From Burkholderia seminalis DSM 23518 (GTDB taxonomy: Bacteria; Pseudomonadota; Gammaproteobacteria; Burkholderiales; Burkholderiaceae): a DNA stretch of 64,000 nucleotides. The stretch covers positions 372,001 through 436,000 of the forward strand of contig NZ_CADFDK010000005.1 in the NCBI RefSeq assembly GCF_902832885.1. The letters run 5' to 3'. Position numbers and translations under genes: made by a program. Below the pieces are notes generated by a model that searched no databases, was not told where the DNA came from, and worked only from the letters and a program-made list of their open reading frames with translations. Positions 53,222 to 63,547 of the stretch are shown piece after piece (within the stretch, counting starts at the first letter, position 1; every line of letters starts with the position of its first letter).

Positions 53222-55249
53222 TCAGGCCAGTACGGCCTTGGCGGTCTCGACGACGTGCTCGACGGTGAAGCCGAAGTACTTGAACAGCACGCCGGCCGGC
53301 GCCGATTCGCCGAACGTGTCGATCCCGACGACGCCGCCTTCCAGGCCGACGTACTTGTGCCAGAAGGCCGTCACGCCCGCTTCGATCGCGACGCGGCGCA
53401 CGCCGTGCGGCAGCACGCGCTCACGGTATTCGGCGTCCTGGCGGTCGAACACGTTGGTCGACGGCATCGACACGACGCGGGCCGCGATGCCCTGCTGCGC
53501 GAGCGGCTCGACGGCCTTCATCGCGAGTTCGACTTCCGAGCCCGTCGCGATCAGGATGATCTTGCGCGCGACGATCTCTTCGTCCCAGTCCTTCAGCACG
53601 TAACCGCCCTTCTCGATGTTCGCGATCTGCGCATCGGTACGCGGGTTGAACGCGAGGTTCTGGCGGCTGAAGATCAGGCTCGACGGTCGGTCGGCGGCGA
53701 CCGCGTGGGTCCACGCGACGGCCGTCTCGACCGTGTCGGCCGGACGCCACACGTCGTGGTTCGGGATCAGGCGCAGGCTCGACACGTGCTCGATCGACTG
53801 GTGCGTCGGGCCATCCTCGCCGAGGCCGATCGAATCGTGCGTGAACACGAAGATCGACGGCACCTTCATCAGCGCGGCCACGCGCAGCGCGTTGCGGCTG
53901 TAGTCGGAGAACGTCAGGAACGTGCCGCCGAACGGCTTGTGGCCGCCGTGCAGCGCGAGGCCGTTGATCGCGGCGCTCATGCCGAATTCACGCACGCCGT
54001 AGTTGATGTGGTTGCCCAGCACGACGCCCGGGCCTTCCGGATTCGCGCGGACCGCCTTCGACGCCTTCCAGTTGGTCAGGTTCGAGCCGGTCAGGTCGGC
54101 CGAGCCGCCGAGCAGTTCCGGCAGCGCGGCGGCCAGGCCTTCGATCGCCTGCTGCGACGCCTTGCGGGTCGCGACCGTTTCGGCGCGCTCGTTCGCGCCG
54201 GCGATGATCGCCGCGGCCTTTTCAGCCCAGTCGGCCGGCAGCTTGTTGGCCATCCGGCGCTCGAATTCGGCGGCTTCCGCCGGGAACTTCGCGCGATAGG
54301 CGGCGAACGTCGCGTCCCATTCGGTTTCGGCGCGTTTGCCGGCTTCCTTCGCGTCCCATGCCGCGTAGACTTCCTGCGGAATCACGAACGGCTCCCACTT
54401 CCAGCCGAGCGCTTCGCGCGTCTTCGCGATTTCTTCCGCGCCGAGCGCCGCGCCGTGCACGTCGTGGCCGCCGGCCTTCGTGGCCGCGCCCTGGCCGATC
54501 ACCGTCTTGCAGCAGATCAGCGTCGGCTTGTCCGACAGCTTCGCCTTCGCGATCGCCGCGTCGACCGCGTCGACGTCATGGCCGTTCACGTTCGGGATCA
54601 CGTTCCAGCCGTACGCTTCGAAACGCTTCGGCGTGTCGTCGTGGAACCAGTTCACGACGTCGCCGTCGATCGAGATGCCGTTGTCGTCGTACAGCGCGAT
54701 CAGCTTGTTCAGCTTCAGCGTGCCGGCGAGCGAGCAGGCTTCGTGCGAGATGCCTTCCATCAGGCAGCCGTCGCCGAGGAACACGTACGTGTGGTGATCG
54801 ACGATCTTCGCGCCGTCACGGTTGAACTCGTCGGCCATCAGCGCTTCGCCGAGCGCCATGCCGACCGCGTTCGCGAGGCCCTGGCCGAGCGGGCCGGTGG
54901 TCGTCTCGACGCCCGGCGTGATGCCGTATTCCGGGTGGCCCGGCGTCTTCGAGTGCAGCTGGCGGAAGTTCTTCAGCTCTTCCATCGGCAGGTCGTAGCC
55001 GGTCAGGTGCAGCAGCGAGTACAGCAGCATCGAGCCATGACCGTTCGACAGCACGAAGCGGTCGCGATCGGCCCAGTGCGGGTTCGTCGGGTTGTGCTTC
55101 AGATGGCGCGACCAGAGCGCGACGCCGATTTCGGCCATGCCCATCGGCATGCCGGGGTGACCGGAGTTCGCTTGCTGGACGGCGTCCATCGCGAGCGCAC
55201 GGATCGCGTTGGCCATCAGGGTGGTGGAGGCGGGAGACGAAGTCGTCAT
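53222..55249 (-). CDS. tkt: Transketolase
   Basis: A 675-residue thiamine-diphosphate enzyme of the pentose-phosphate pathway. The start region reads [33 protein letters not shown], then [24 protein letters not shown]. The ThDP motif is [23 protein letters not shown], and the second domain contains [39 protein letters not shown] and the C-terminal [18 protein letters not shown] 55249 (MTTSSPAST) fits the family length. It is divergent from speE. Confidence 0.97.
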   Translation of the reverse strand: MTTSSPASTTLMANAIRALAMDAVQQANSGHPGMPMGMAEIGVALWSRHLKHNPTNPHWADRDRFVLSNGHGSMLLYSLLHLTGYDLPMEELKNFRQLHSKTPGHPEYGITPGVETTTGPLGQGLANAVGMALGEALMADEFNRDGAKIVDHHTYVFLGDGCLMEGISHEACSLAGTLKLNKLIALYDDNGISIDGDVVNWFHDDTPKRFEAYGWNVIPNVNGHDVDAVDAAIAKAKLSDKPTLICCKTVIGQGAATKAGGHDVHGAALGAEEIAKTREALGWKWEPFVIPQEVYAAWDAKEAGKRAETEWDATFAAYRAKFPAEAAEFERRMANKLPADWAEKAAAIIAGANERAETVATRKASQQAIEGLAAALPELLGGSADLTGSNLTNWKASKAVRANPEGPGVVLGNHINYGVREFGMSAAINGLALHGGHKPFGGTFLTFSDYSRNALRVAALMKVPSIFVFTHDSIGLGEDGPTHQSIEHVSSLRLIPNHDVWRPADTVETAVAWTHAVAADRPSSLIFSRQNLAFNPRTDAQIANIEKGGYVLKDWDEEIVARKIILIATGSEVELAMKAVEPLAQQGIAARVVSMPSTNVFDRQDAEYRERVLPHGVRRVAIEAGVTAFWHKYVGLEGGVVGIDTFGESAPAGVLFKYFGFTVEHVVETAKAVLA

Positions 55250-55467
55250 GTCGAGTCCGGAGAACGAGTCGAGGAAACGGGGGCACGGCGGCATCCGGAA
55301 GCGCGAGCGTCGATCGTTCCCGGCGCGTGGTGCGGCGCCTGACGGACGCGAAGCGGACGGAGCCTACGGACGGGGCTGCAAAGCTCGTCATTTTAACAGA
55401 TGGGCCGACATTTCCCTTGTCGGCGCGTAGTGTTCCGGCACGGTTTTCCGTCGAACCGCCCGCCTCC

Positions 55468-55473
55468 TATAAT
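55468..55473 (+). promoter_or_regulatory. Consensus -10 box of speE
   Basis: TATAAT at 55468-55473, 36 bp before the GTG start. The sequence 17-18 bp upstream (TTTTCC) is a weak -35. Confidence 0.5.
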
Positions 55474-55509
55474 TCAGACGTCGGAACTGCCTGCCCCAAG
55501 GGTCCGCCC

Positions 55510-56367
55510 GTGAGCACCACGCTTCTCTTCCACCCTACGCCCCACGCCACCTACGGCTTCCCGAATGCCCGGCGGCTCGCGCGCGTCGCGTCCTCGCACC
55601 AGCAGATCGAGGTCTGGGAAACCCCGCAGCTCGGCCGCCTGTTCACGCTGGACGGCCGGCCGATGACGTCGGTCGGCGACGAGTACGTGTATCACGAGTG
55701 CATGACGCACCCGGCCGCGCTCGCGCACCCGTCGCCGAAGAAGGCGCTCGTGCTCGGCGGCGGCGACGGCGGCGCGGCCCGCCAGCTGCTCAAGCACGCG
55801 TGCATCGAGCGGATCGTGATCGCGGAGCTGGACGACGAGGTGGTCGGGATGGCGCGCCGCTATCTCGACGACGTGCACCAGGGCGCGCTCGACGACCCGC
55901 GCGTCGAGGTCGTGATCGGCGACGCCGCGCACTTCGTCGAGTCGACCGTCGAGCATTTCGATCTCGTCGTGTTCGATCTCACGCCGCCCGATTCGCCGGC
56001 GGCCGGCCTCTACACGCGTGCGTTCTACGCACGCCTCAAGCGCATTCTCACGCCGTGCGGCGCGATTTCGATGCACCTCGGCTCGCCGATATTCCACGCC
56101 ACGCGCATCGCCGCGCTGCTCGACGACCTGCGCGCGAGCTTCGCGGTCGTCGATCCGTTGTCCGCGCACGTGCCGCTGTACGGCTCGCAGTGGCTGATGG
56201 CGATCGCGAGCGACACGCTCGACGCGGCCGCGCTGTTCGCGCACGACATCGACGATCGCCTCGCGGCCCGCCGCGTCCACGACCTGCGCTACTACGATGC
56301 GCGGTTGCATGCGTCCCTCTTTGCCCTGCCGCGCGCGCTGCGCGATACACTGGGCGTTCGCCGCTGA
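55510..56367 (+). CDS. speE: Spermidine synthase-like aminopropyltransferase
   Basis: A 285-residue protein of the polyamine aminopropyltransferase fold. An N-terminal beta domain (LLFHPTPHATYGFPN, QLGRLFTLDGRPMTSVGDEYVYHECMTHP) is followed by the methyltransferase-like domain with the dcSAM-binding GGGDGGAARQLLKH. The catalytic-aspartate region reads VVFDLTPPDSPAAGLYT, where typical enzymes have DxTDP, so one acceptor-binding aspartate is replaced by proline. The start is GTG at 55510, the only start close to the predicted promoter. Acceptor may not be putrescine. It is divergent from tkt. Confidence 0.85.
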   Translation: MSTTLLFHPTPHATYGFPNARRLARVASSHQQIEVWETPQLGRLFTLDGRPMTSVGDEYVYHECMTHPAALAHPSPKKALVLGGGDGGAARQLLKHACIERIVIAELDDEVVGMARRYLDDVHQGALDDPRVEVVIGDAAHFVESTVEHFDLVVFDLTPPDSPAAGLYTRAFYARLKRILTPCGAISMHLGSPIFHATRIAALLDDLRASFAVVDPLSAHVPLYGSQWLMAIASDTLDAAALFAHDIDDRLAARRVHDLRYYDARLHASLFALPRALRDTLGVRR

Positions 56368-56485
56368 GCGTCCGGGCGGCCGCATCGTTCCGTTTTTCCC
56401 GTGGGGTTGCGCATGGTTCGCCGTGCGAAACGCGGAACCGGAATGACCCGGATGCAGCGCCCACCTGGTCCCACAGGAGATTTTC

Positions 56486-56902
56486 ATGACCGATCCACGT
56501 CCGGCCAACGTGCCTTGGTTGACGCCCTACCTGGCCGTACGCAACGCGCGCGCGGCCATCGATTTCTTCAAGGCCGCCTTCGGCTTCGCGCTGCGCGACG
56601 TGCACGACGAGGACGGTGCGATCATGCACGTCGAGATGACCTACCGCGGCCAGCTGATCGTGATGTTCGCGCCCGAAGGCGCGTTCGGCTCGACCGCGCT
56701 CACGCCGAGAAGCGCGAACATGACCGCACCGCAATCCTTCTATCTGTATGTCGACGACGTCGACGCCACCTGGCAGCGCGCGCTCGACGCGGGCGCGAAA
56801 TCGCTGAGCGCGCCGCAGGACCAGTTCTGGGGCGACCGCTTCGCGCAGATCGAGGATCTCGACGGCTACCGATGGGCGCTTGGACACCGTCTCGACGCAT
56901 GA
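56486..56902 (+). CDS. VOC (glyoxalase/bleomycin-resistance fold) protein
   Basis: A 138-residue VOC-superfamily protein, two beta-alpha-beta-beta-beta units. The first begins LTPYLAVRNARAAIDFFKAAFGF (about residues 12-34); the second has SFYLYVDDVDATWQRALDAGAKSL and ends DRFAQIEDLDGYRWALG. This resembles PhnB-like proteins in which metal-ligand residues vary; enzymatic activity is unknown. Its stop overlaps the rsmE ATG (ATGA), so the two are translationally coupled. Confidence 0.85.
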   Translation: MTDPRPANVPWLTPYLAVRNARAAIDFFKAAFGFALRDVHDEDGAIMHVEMTYRGQLIVMFAPEGAFGSTALTPRSANMTAPQSFYLYVDDVDATWQRALDAGAKSLSAPQDQFWGDRFAQIEDLDGYRWALGHRLDA

Positions 56903-57687
56903 CCGACACCGCAACACGCATGAACGAAGCCACCACCACCGCGGCCGTGCCGCGCTTTTTCGTCGACGCCGCGTTGCGCGCCGACGCCACGCTCGCGTTG
57001 CCGGCCGACGTCGCGCGCCACGCCCAGGTGCTGCGCCTGCAGCCGGGCGACGTGCTCGCGCTGTTCGACGGCACCGGCGGCCAGTACCGCGCCCGGCTCG
57101 TCGAGATCGACAAGCGCAACGCGATCGCGCAGATCGAAACGTTCGAACCGGCCGAAGCCGAGCCGCCCTATCGCGTGACGCTCGCGCAGGGAATCGCCGG
57201 CGGCGACAAGATGGACTGGGTGATCGAGAAGGCCGTCGAGCTTGGCGTCGCGGCGGTCGTGCCGCTGTCGACCGCGCGCGGCGTCGTGAAGCTGTCCGGC
57301 GAACGCGCGGACAAGCGCGTCGCGCACTGGCGCGGCGTCGTGCGTGCGTCGTGCGAGCAGTGCGGACGCAACCGTGTGCCCGACGTCGCGCCGGTCGCCG
57401 GCTTCCATACGTGGCTCGACGCGCTGCCGGCCGCACCGGCCGACGGCGAACTGCGGCTGCTGCTGTCGCCGCGCGCGAGCATCCCGTTCGCGTCGCTGCC
57501 CGGCACGCCGCCCGCCGCCGCCGTCACGCTGCTGATCGGCCCCGAAGGCGGGCTGTCGCCCGACGAGGAAAACGCGGCGCGCGCCCGCGGCTTCACCGCG
57601 CTATCGCTCGGGCCGCGCGTATTGCGCACCGAAACGGCCGGCGCGGCCGTGCTCGCGGCGCTGGCCGCGCGTTGGGGCGGGTGGTAA
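56899..57687 (+). CDS. rsmE: 16S rRNA (uracil-1498-N3)-methyltransferase
   Basis: A 262-residue SPOUT methyltransferase acting on U1498 of 16S rRNA. An N-terminal PUA-like part (RFFVDAALRADATLALPADVARHAQVLRLQPGDVLALFDGTGGQYRARL) precedes LAQGIAGGDKMDWVIEKAVELG. The knot that binds AdoMet shows as LLIGPEGGLSPDEENAARARGF and LSLGPRVLRTETAGAAVLAAL. ATG 56899 overlaps the upstream VOC gene stop. An alternative ATG at 56920 is possible. Confidence 0.94.
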   Translation: MTDTATRMNEATTTAAVPRFFVDAALRADATLALPADVARHAQVLRLQPGDVLALFDGTGGQYRARLVEIDKRNAIAQIETFEPAEAEPPYRVTLAQGIAGGDKMDWVIEKAVELGVAAVVPLSTARGVVKLSGERADKRVAHWRGVVRASCEQCGRNRVPDVAPVAGFHTWLDALPAAPADGELRLLLSPRASIPFASLPGTPPAAAVTLLIGPEGGLSPDEENAARARGFTALSLGPRVLRTETAGAAVLAALAARWGGW

Positions 57688-57765
57688 CGAGCGGGGTGTG
57701 CCGCCGCGAGGCAGCACGGCCCTTCCCCGCTCGCACGCGACGCGGACGCCGCGGTTCGTCGCACG

Positions 57766-58473
57766 TTACTTGTCGCTCGACGAGCCGTGCGGCATCGAAT
57801 CGGACAACGCGTCGACCACCGGCGTCAGCACGTCTCCCGGACTACCGGTCGTCCAGCCGCCTTCCTTGAGGCTGTAGATGTCGATCTTGCCCGCCACCGG
57901 ATGCGTCACCGGTGCGTCGTCCAGCACCTGCGCGATGCCCGAGAAGATCGTCTTGAGCGACGCAATGCGCGCCGCCTCGCTCTTCAGGCGCCGATTCGGC
58001 CCCAGCTTCGCCTCCAGCGCCTTCGCGCCTGGCCCCGCATCGGCCACGCGACACGCGAATTCGACTGTCGCGATCGTCGCGCCCTCGACGTCCGGGTTCG
58101 GTTGCTGCGATGACCCGGTCGTCTTGCATGTCGAGCGATTGAGCGCGCGCTGATACGCGGCGGCCATGCTCTCGACCGACGGACGCAACGCGGCACTGGC
58201 CTTCGGCGGCATCGGCGCCAGTATCCCGTCGGCCATGTCCCTGCGCATCGACTCGCCCATCGTCGACAGCACGCCGATGTCGAGCGCGTCCTTGCCGCTG
58301 TAGCTCTCACGAACCGCGTCGTTGAATTCGCGCGCTTTCGACACGTCGCCGTTGACGAGCGCGCCGATGTAAAGGTCGACGGTCTGCTCGGGCGTCAGCG
58401 GCGCGGCATGCGCGGCGCCGGCCGCGACCAGCAGGGGCAGCACGACGGCGCGTGCGGAACGGGAAATATTCAT
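57766..58473 (-). CDS. Exported protein of unknown function
   Basis: A 235-residue protein I do not recognise. Residues 1-24 are a Sec signal peptide (MNISRSARAVVLPLLVAAGAAHA). The mature part begins PLTPEQTVDLYIGALVNGDVSKAREFNDAVRESY, an alpha-helical segment like NTF2/SnoaL-type or lipoprotein-like domains. Two cysteines (NRSTCKTTG, VEFACRVAD) about 28 residues apart could form a disulfide. The C-terminal part has KIDIYSLKEGGWTTGSPGDVLTPVV, another beta-like segment. It has no obvious partners; the convergent rsmE gene lies downstream. Confidence 0.7.
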   Translation of the reverse strand: MNISRSARAVVLPLLVAAGAAHAAPLTPEQTVDLYIGALVNGDVSKAREFNDAVRESYSGKDALDIGVLSTMGESMRRDMADGILAPMPPKASAALRPSVESMAAAYQRALNRSTCKTTGSSQQPNPDVEGATIATVEFACRVADAGPGAKALEAKLGPNRRLKSEAARIASLKTIFSGIAQVLDDAPVTHPVAGKIDIYSLKEGGWTTGSPGDVLTPVVDALSDSMPHGSSSDK

Positions 58474-58627
58474 GGGAAGACAGCCCTCTCTCGATGGTTT
58501 GTTGTACGCACCCGGTGCGGCGGCTGCCACAGCCGGGCCGACCGGATTGTCCCGAAAAACGGCGCCGGATGAAAGGCGGATGTCGGCAAGCGGCGCGCGC
58601 ACCGGCCCGGACGCATCGCGCAGGCGC

Positions 58628-58650
58628 AAAAAAGCCCGCTCGAGGCGGGC
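58628..58650 (-). terminator. Terminator after the barstar gene
   Basis: GCCCGC (58634-58639) and GCGGGC (58645-58650) form the stem; the minus strand continues into T6, 34 bp after the barstar-like stop. Confidence 0.8.
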
Positions 58651-58683
58651 TTCCTGCCGGATCGGCCGCGGGCCGGTGCGTGC

Positions 58684-59247
58684 TTACGCGAACGAGTAGA
58701 ACACGCGGAACGCGACCTTGCGCTCGGCCCAGAACTCGGCCGCCTCGCGGAACACGTCGAGCAGCGTCTCGCGCCCTTCCTTGTCGAATTTCTGCGCGAT
58801 CGGCAGCCCTTCGAGAACGATCACGAAACCGGGCTGCGCGCCGGCCTTCGCGACGAGGTCGGTCAGGCAGTCGTACAGTGCATCGTAGTTCTTCCCGAAA
58901 TGCTTCGGGAACAGGAACGACGTCGCGATCGTTTCCATCACTTCCTGCTTCGACTGCGCGGCGCCGCAATACGCGAACAGGAAGTGCTGGCCGAGCCGGG
59001 TGGCTTCGTCGGCGAGATCCTGCACGCGGAACGCGCGGATCGACTGCACGAGATTGGGTCGCACGGTCGTGAAAAGGCTCATAGGCTCCTCGTTCGATGA
59101 AAGCCCGGGTTCGGCTTCCTGTTGCTCCGGCGTGCTGCCAGCCTGCGCCGCCGCGTGCAGCTGGATCACGCGCTGAAACAGATTGCCGTCGCCGGCAGCG
59201 AACAGATCCGCCGCCGCCGTATCGTGCGCGTAGATGGAGTCGCTCAT
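58684..59247 (-). CDS. Barstar-family ribonuclease inhibitor
   Basis: A 187-residue protein (ATG 59247, MSDSIYAHDT). The C-terminal 100 residues match the barstar fold: QEVMETIATSFLFPKHFGKNYDALYDCLTDLV and FVIVLEGLPIAQKF, where HFGKNYDALYDCLTDL is the inhibitor helix that covers the RNase active site in barstar. The first 55 residues (LFAAGDGNLFQRVIQLHAAAQ...) are an extra segment. A shorter version from ATG 59082 (132 residues, GAGGAG 3 bp upstream) is possible. It lies 16 bp downstream of the secreted RNase gene, as expected of an antidote. Confidence 0.88.
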   Translation of the reverse strand: MSDSIYAHDTAAADLFAAGDGNLFQRVIQLHAAAQAGSTPEQQEAEPGLSSNEEPMSLFTTVRPNLVQSIRAFRVQDLADEATRLGQHFLFAYCGAAQSKQEVMETIATSFLFPKHFGKNYDALYDCLTDLVAKAGAQPGFVIVLEGLPIAQKFDKEGRETLLDVFREAAEFWAERKVAFRVFYSFA

Positions 59248-59263
59248 GCCATTCGTCCCGAAG

Positions 59264-59695
59264 TCATTCAACAATACGTTTAAAACTGTTGTAGTGGTCG
59301 CCCGTGTAGTAACAGTTGTCGATCCGGCGCAAGGGCCCGCCACAGACGATCCGGCGCGCCCCGCGATTGCGGGCACGCGGCGTCGGCACCGTGTACTCAT
59401 GGTAGTAGCCGCGCTTCGCCTTCGGCAGGATCCGCTCGCGGTTGCCGAATACGACGCCGTCTTTCTCGTACGGATAGGGGCCGCCCGCGCCGATCAGGCC
59501 CAGCGTGGTCACGGCCTCGCGCGGAAGACTGGCAACCGGAATCGTATCGAGCCCGCTGGCGGCCACGTCGGCCGGAACGGCCTCCCGTGCGTAAGCGGCG
59601 GAAACCAGACTGCCCGTCGGCGTGCCGACGATACCCATCGCGAACATCGCGAAGACGGACGCGAGCGCGCCGTTGCGGAGCCACTTGCGTGCCAT
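59264..59695 (-). CDS. Secreted RNase Sa/barnase-type ribonuclease
   Basis: A 143-residue protein with an N-terminal signal peptide (ALASVFAMFAMGIVGTPTGS...AYA) and a microbial RNase domain. The catalytic region reads AGGPYPYEKDGVVFGNRERILPKAKRGYYHEYTVPTPRARNRGARRIVCGG and ends CYYTGDHYNSFKRIVE, very similar in pattern to Streptomyces RNase Sa (GYYHEYTVITPGARTRGTRRI, YYTGDHYATF). The catalytic Glu lies in HEYTV, Arg in ARNRGARRI and His in GDHY. It should be exported; the neighbouring barstar-like protein would protect the cytoplasm before export. Confidence 0.92.
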   Translation of the reverse strand: MARKWLRNGALASVFAMFAMGIVGTPTGSLVSAAYAREAVPADVAASGLDTIPVASLPREAVTTLGLIGAGGPYPYEKDGVVFGNRERILPKAKRGYYHEYTVPTPRARNRGARRIVCGGPLRRIDNCYYTGDHYNSFKRIVE

Positions 59696-59834
59696 GAACC
59701 AGGGTTCCCGCTGTTAAATCAAGTAGTTGACGACCAACAAAGGCGTTAGCGTAGCGTTATTGGCCGCGCGAATCAATGTCCGTTTGGGAATCGAAAGCGT
59801 CGCGATACCCGGAATCGCGCATTTCTTACCGAAA

Positions 59835-59866
59835 TTACACTACATTTATCTTACATAGGATAAAAT
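59835..59866 (+). promoter_or_regulatory. Promoter of the predicted sRNA
   Basis: TTACAC (59835-59840) and GATAAA (59859-59864, overlapping TAAAAT 59861-59866) are 18 bp apart inside a strikingly AT-rich stretch (59815-59866). No coding start follows. Confidence 0.6.
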
Positions 59867-59869
59867 CCG

Positions 59870-60006
59870 GATGGCATCTCGCTGTTGGCAGGACCTGCCT
59901 CCCTGCCGCGCTCGCTGTCTGGAGTGGAGAGATGCTGCTTGTTGCTTGCGGGAAGCGCGTTTGCGCCCTGCCCGGCGGCGTGCCCGTTGCGGGCACGCCT
60001 CTTTTT
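59870..60006 (+). ncRNA. Predicted orphan small RNA
   Basis: A promoter directly upstream and an intrinsic terminator (GGCGTGCCCG-TTG-CGGGCACGCC, 59976-59998, then TCTTTTT) frame about 137 nt without a plausible ORF. The 5' part can fold with GCATCTC (59874-59880) pairing with GAGATGC (59929-59935), leaving the C/U-rich stretch GACCTGCCTCCCTGCCG (59892-59908) in the loop. Such anti-Shine-Dalgarno-like loops are typical of target-pairing sRNAs. It lies between the secreted RNase gene and maeB. I could not assign it to 6S, 4.5S, tmRNA or another known family. Confidence 0.6.
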
Positions 60007-60027
60007 GCTTTTGTTTACAATTTTCCC

Positions 60028-60067
60028 GACGCGCCACGCCGGTTCGACCGGCCTGGCGCGTTCGTTT
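60028..60067 (+). terminator. Second plus-strand terminator-like hairpin
   Basis: ACGCGCCA (60028-60035) pairs with TGGCGCGT (60053-60060) around an inner CCGGT-TCG-ACCGG stem, followed by TCGTTTT. It sits just beyond the maeB stop and could be a back-up stop for the sRNA. Confidence 0.6.
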
Positions 60068-60071
60068 TGGC

Positions 60072-62372
<2,301 letters not shown>

Positions 62373-62548
62373 GTGTCTCGTGACGGGCGGATTAGAATAA
62401 CTGTTCGACGGCATTGTAGCGCCAATCATCGGCCGCCAGACCGGCGATTCGGGTGCAACAGCCGCGACAAAAATGTACCGGATGGTGCAGAAGCGCCGCC
62501 GTTCGCCTCGTACAATGCCGTTCCTTCAACCGTTCCGGATCGCCCGAC

Positions 62549-63547
62549 GTGCCAGCCGCCCTCTCCGAGTTTTCGCTGATCGAACGCTTCTTCACGCGCC
62601 GCGCCGCGCAGGGGGCGCGCGCGTCGACGCTCGGGATCGGCGACGATTGCGCGCTGATCACGCCGCGATCCGGGAAATTGCTGGCCATTTCGACGGACAT
62701 GCTGGTGGAAGGCCGCCATTTCTTTCCCGATGTCGCGCCCGACGCGCTCGGCCACAAGACGCTCGCGGTCAACCTGTCCGATCTCGCGGCGATGGGCGCC
62801 GAACCGCGCGCGTTCACGCTCGCCTGCGCGCTGCCGCGCGCCGACGCGGCGTGGCTCGAGGCCTTCAGCAACGGGCTGTTCGCGCTCGCCGAGCGCTACG
62901 GCTGCGAGCTGATCGGCGGCGACACGACGAGCGGGCCGCTGAACCTGTGCGTGACCGTGTTCGGCGAAGTCGCGCCCGACGCGGCGCTGCGGCGCGACGC
63001 CGCGCGCGACGGCGACGACGTGTGGGTGTCCGGCACGCTCGGCGACGCCCGCGCGGGCCTCGGCGTCGCGCGCGGCGAATGGGCGGCCGGCGCGGCCGAA
63101 GCGGCCGCGTTCCGGCGCGCGCTCGAGCGGCCCGAGCCGCGCATCGCGCTCGGCCTGGCGCTCGCGGGCGTCGCGCACGCGGCGCTCGACCTCTCCGACG
63201 GCCTCGCCGGCGACCTGCAGCACATCCTGACGCGCTCGAACGTGCGCGCCGAGATCGATGCCGACGCGGTGCCGCGCTCGGCCGCGCTCGCGACGCTGCC
63301 GCCCGACGTGCAGCGCCGTTGCACGCTGGCGGGCGGCGACGACTACGAACTGTGCTTCACCGCGCCGGCCGCGGCCCGCGCGGCGGTCGAGGCGGCCGGC
63401 GCAACGGCCGGCGTGCCGGTCACGCGAATCGGTACAATACGCGCGATGTCCGCGCCGTCGGCGCTCCCCGCGATCGCGTGGCACGACGCCGCCGGCGCGC
63501 CCCTCGCTCTCACGTTGCACGGCTTCGACCACTTCCATGCAGACTGA
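62549..63547 (+). CDS. thiL: Thiamine-monophosphate kinase
   Basis: A 332-residue AIR-synthase/PurM-fold kinase making thiamine diphosphate. Motifs include LGIGDDCALI and STDMLVEGRHF near the N-terminus, GHKTLAVNLSDLAAMGAEPRAFTLACALP, the ATP-site GCELIGGDTTSG and a C-terminal GGDDYELCFTAP. The start is GTG at 62549. It overlaps pgpA by 11 bp, an arrangement common in proteobacteria (thiL-pgpA). Confidence 0.95.
   Translation: MPAALSEFSLIERFFTRRAAQGARASTLGIGDDCALITPRSGKLLAISTDMLVEGRHFFPDVAPDALGHKTLAVNLSDLAAMGAEPRAFTLACALPRADAAWLEAFSNGLFALAERYGCELIGGDTTSGPLNLCVTVFGEVAPDAALRRDAARDGDDVWVSGTLGDARAGLGVARGEWAAGAAEAAAFRRALERPEPRIALGLALAGVAHAALDLSDGLAGDLQHILTRSNVRAEIDADAVPRSAALATLPPDVQRRCTLAGGDDYELCFTAPAAARAAVEAAGATAGVPVTRIGTIRAMSAPSALPAIAWHDAAGAPLALTLHGFDHFHAD

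Noticed and set aside
59870-60006. 6S RNA
   Set aside because: The length is too short and I could not fold the long closing stem with central bubble; GGCATCTCG similarity to E. coli 6S is short and probably chance.
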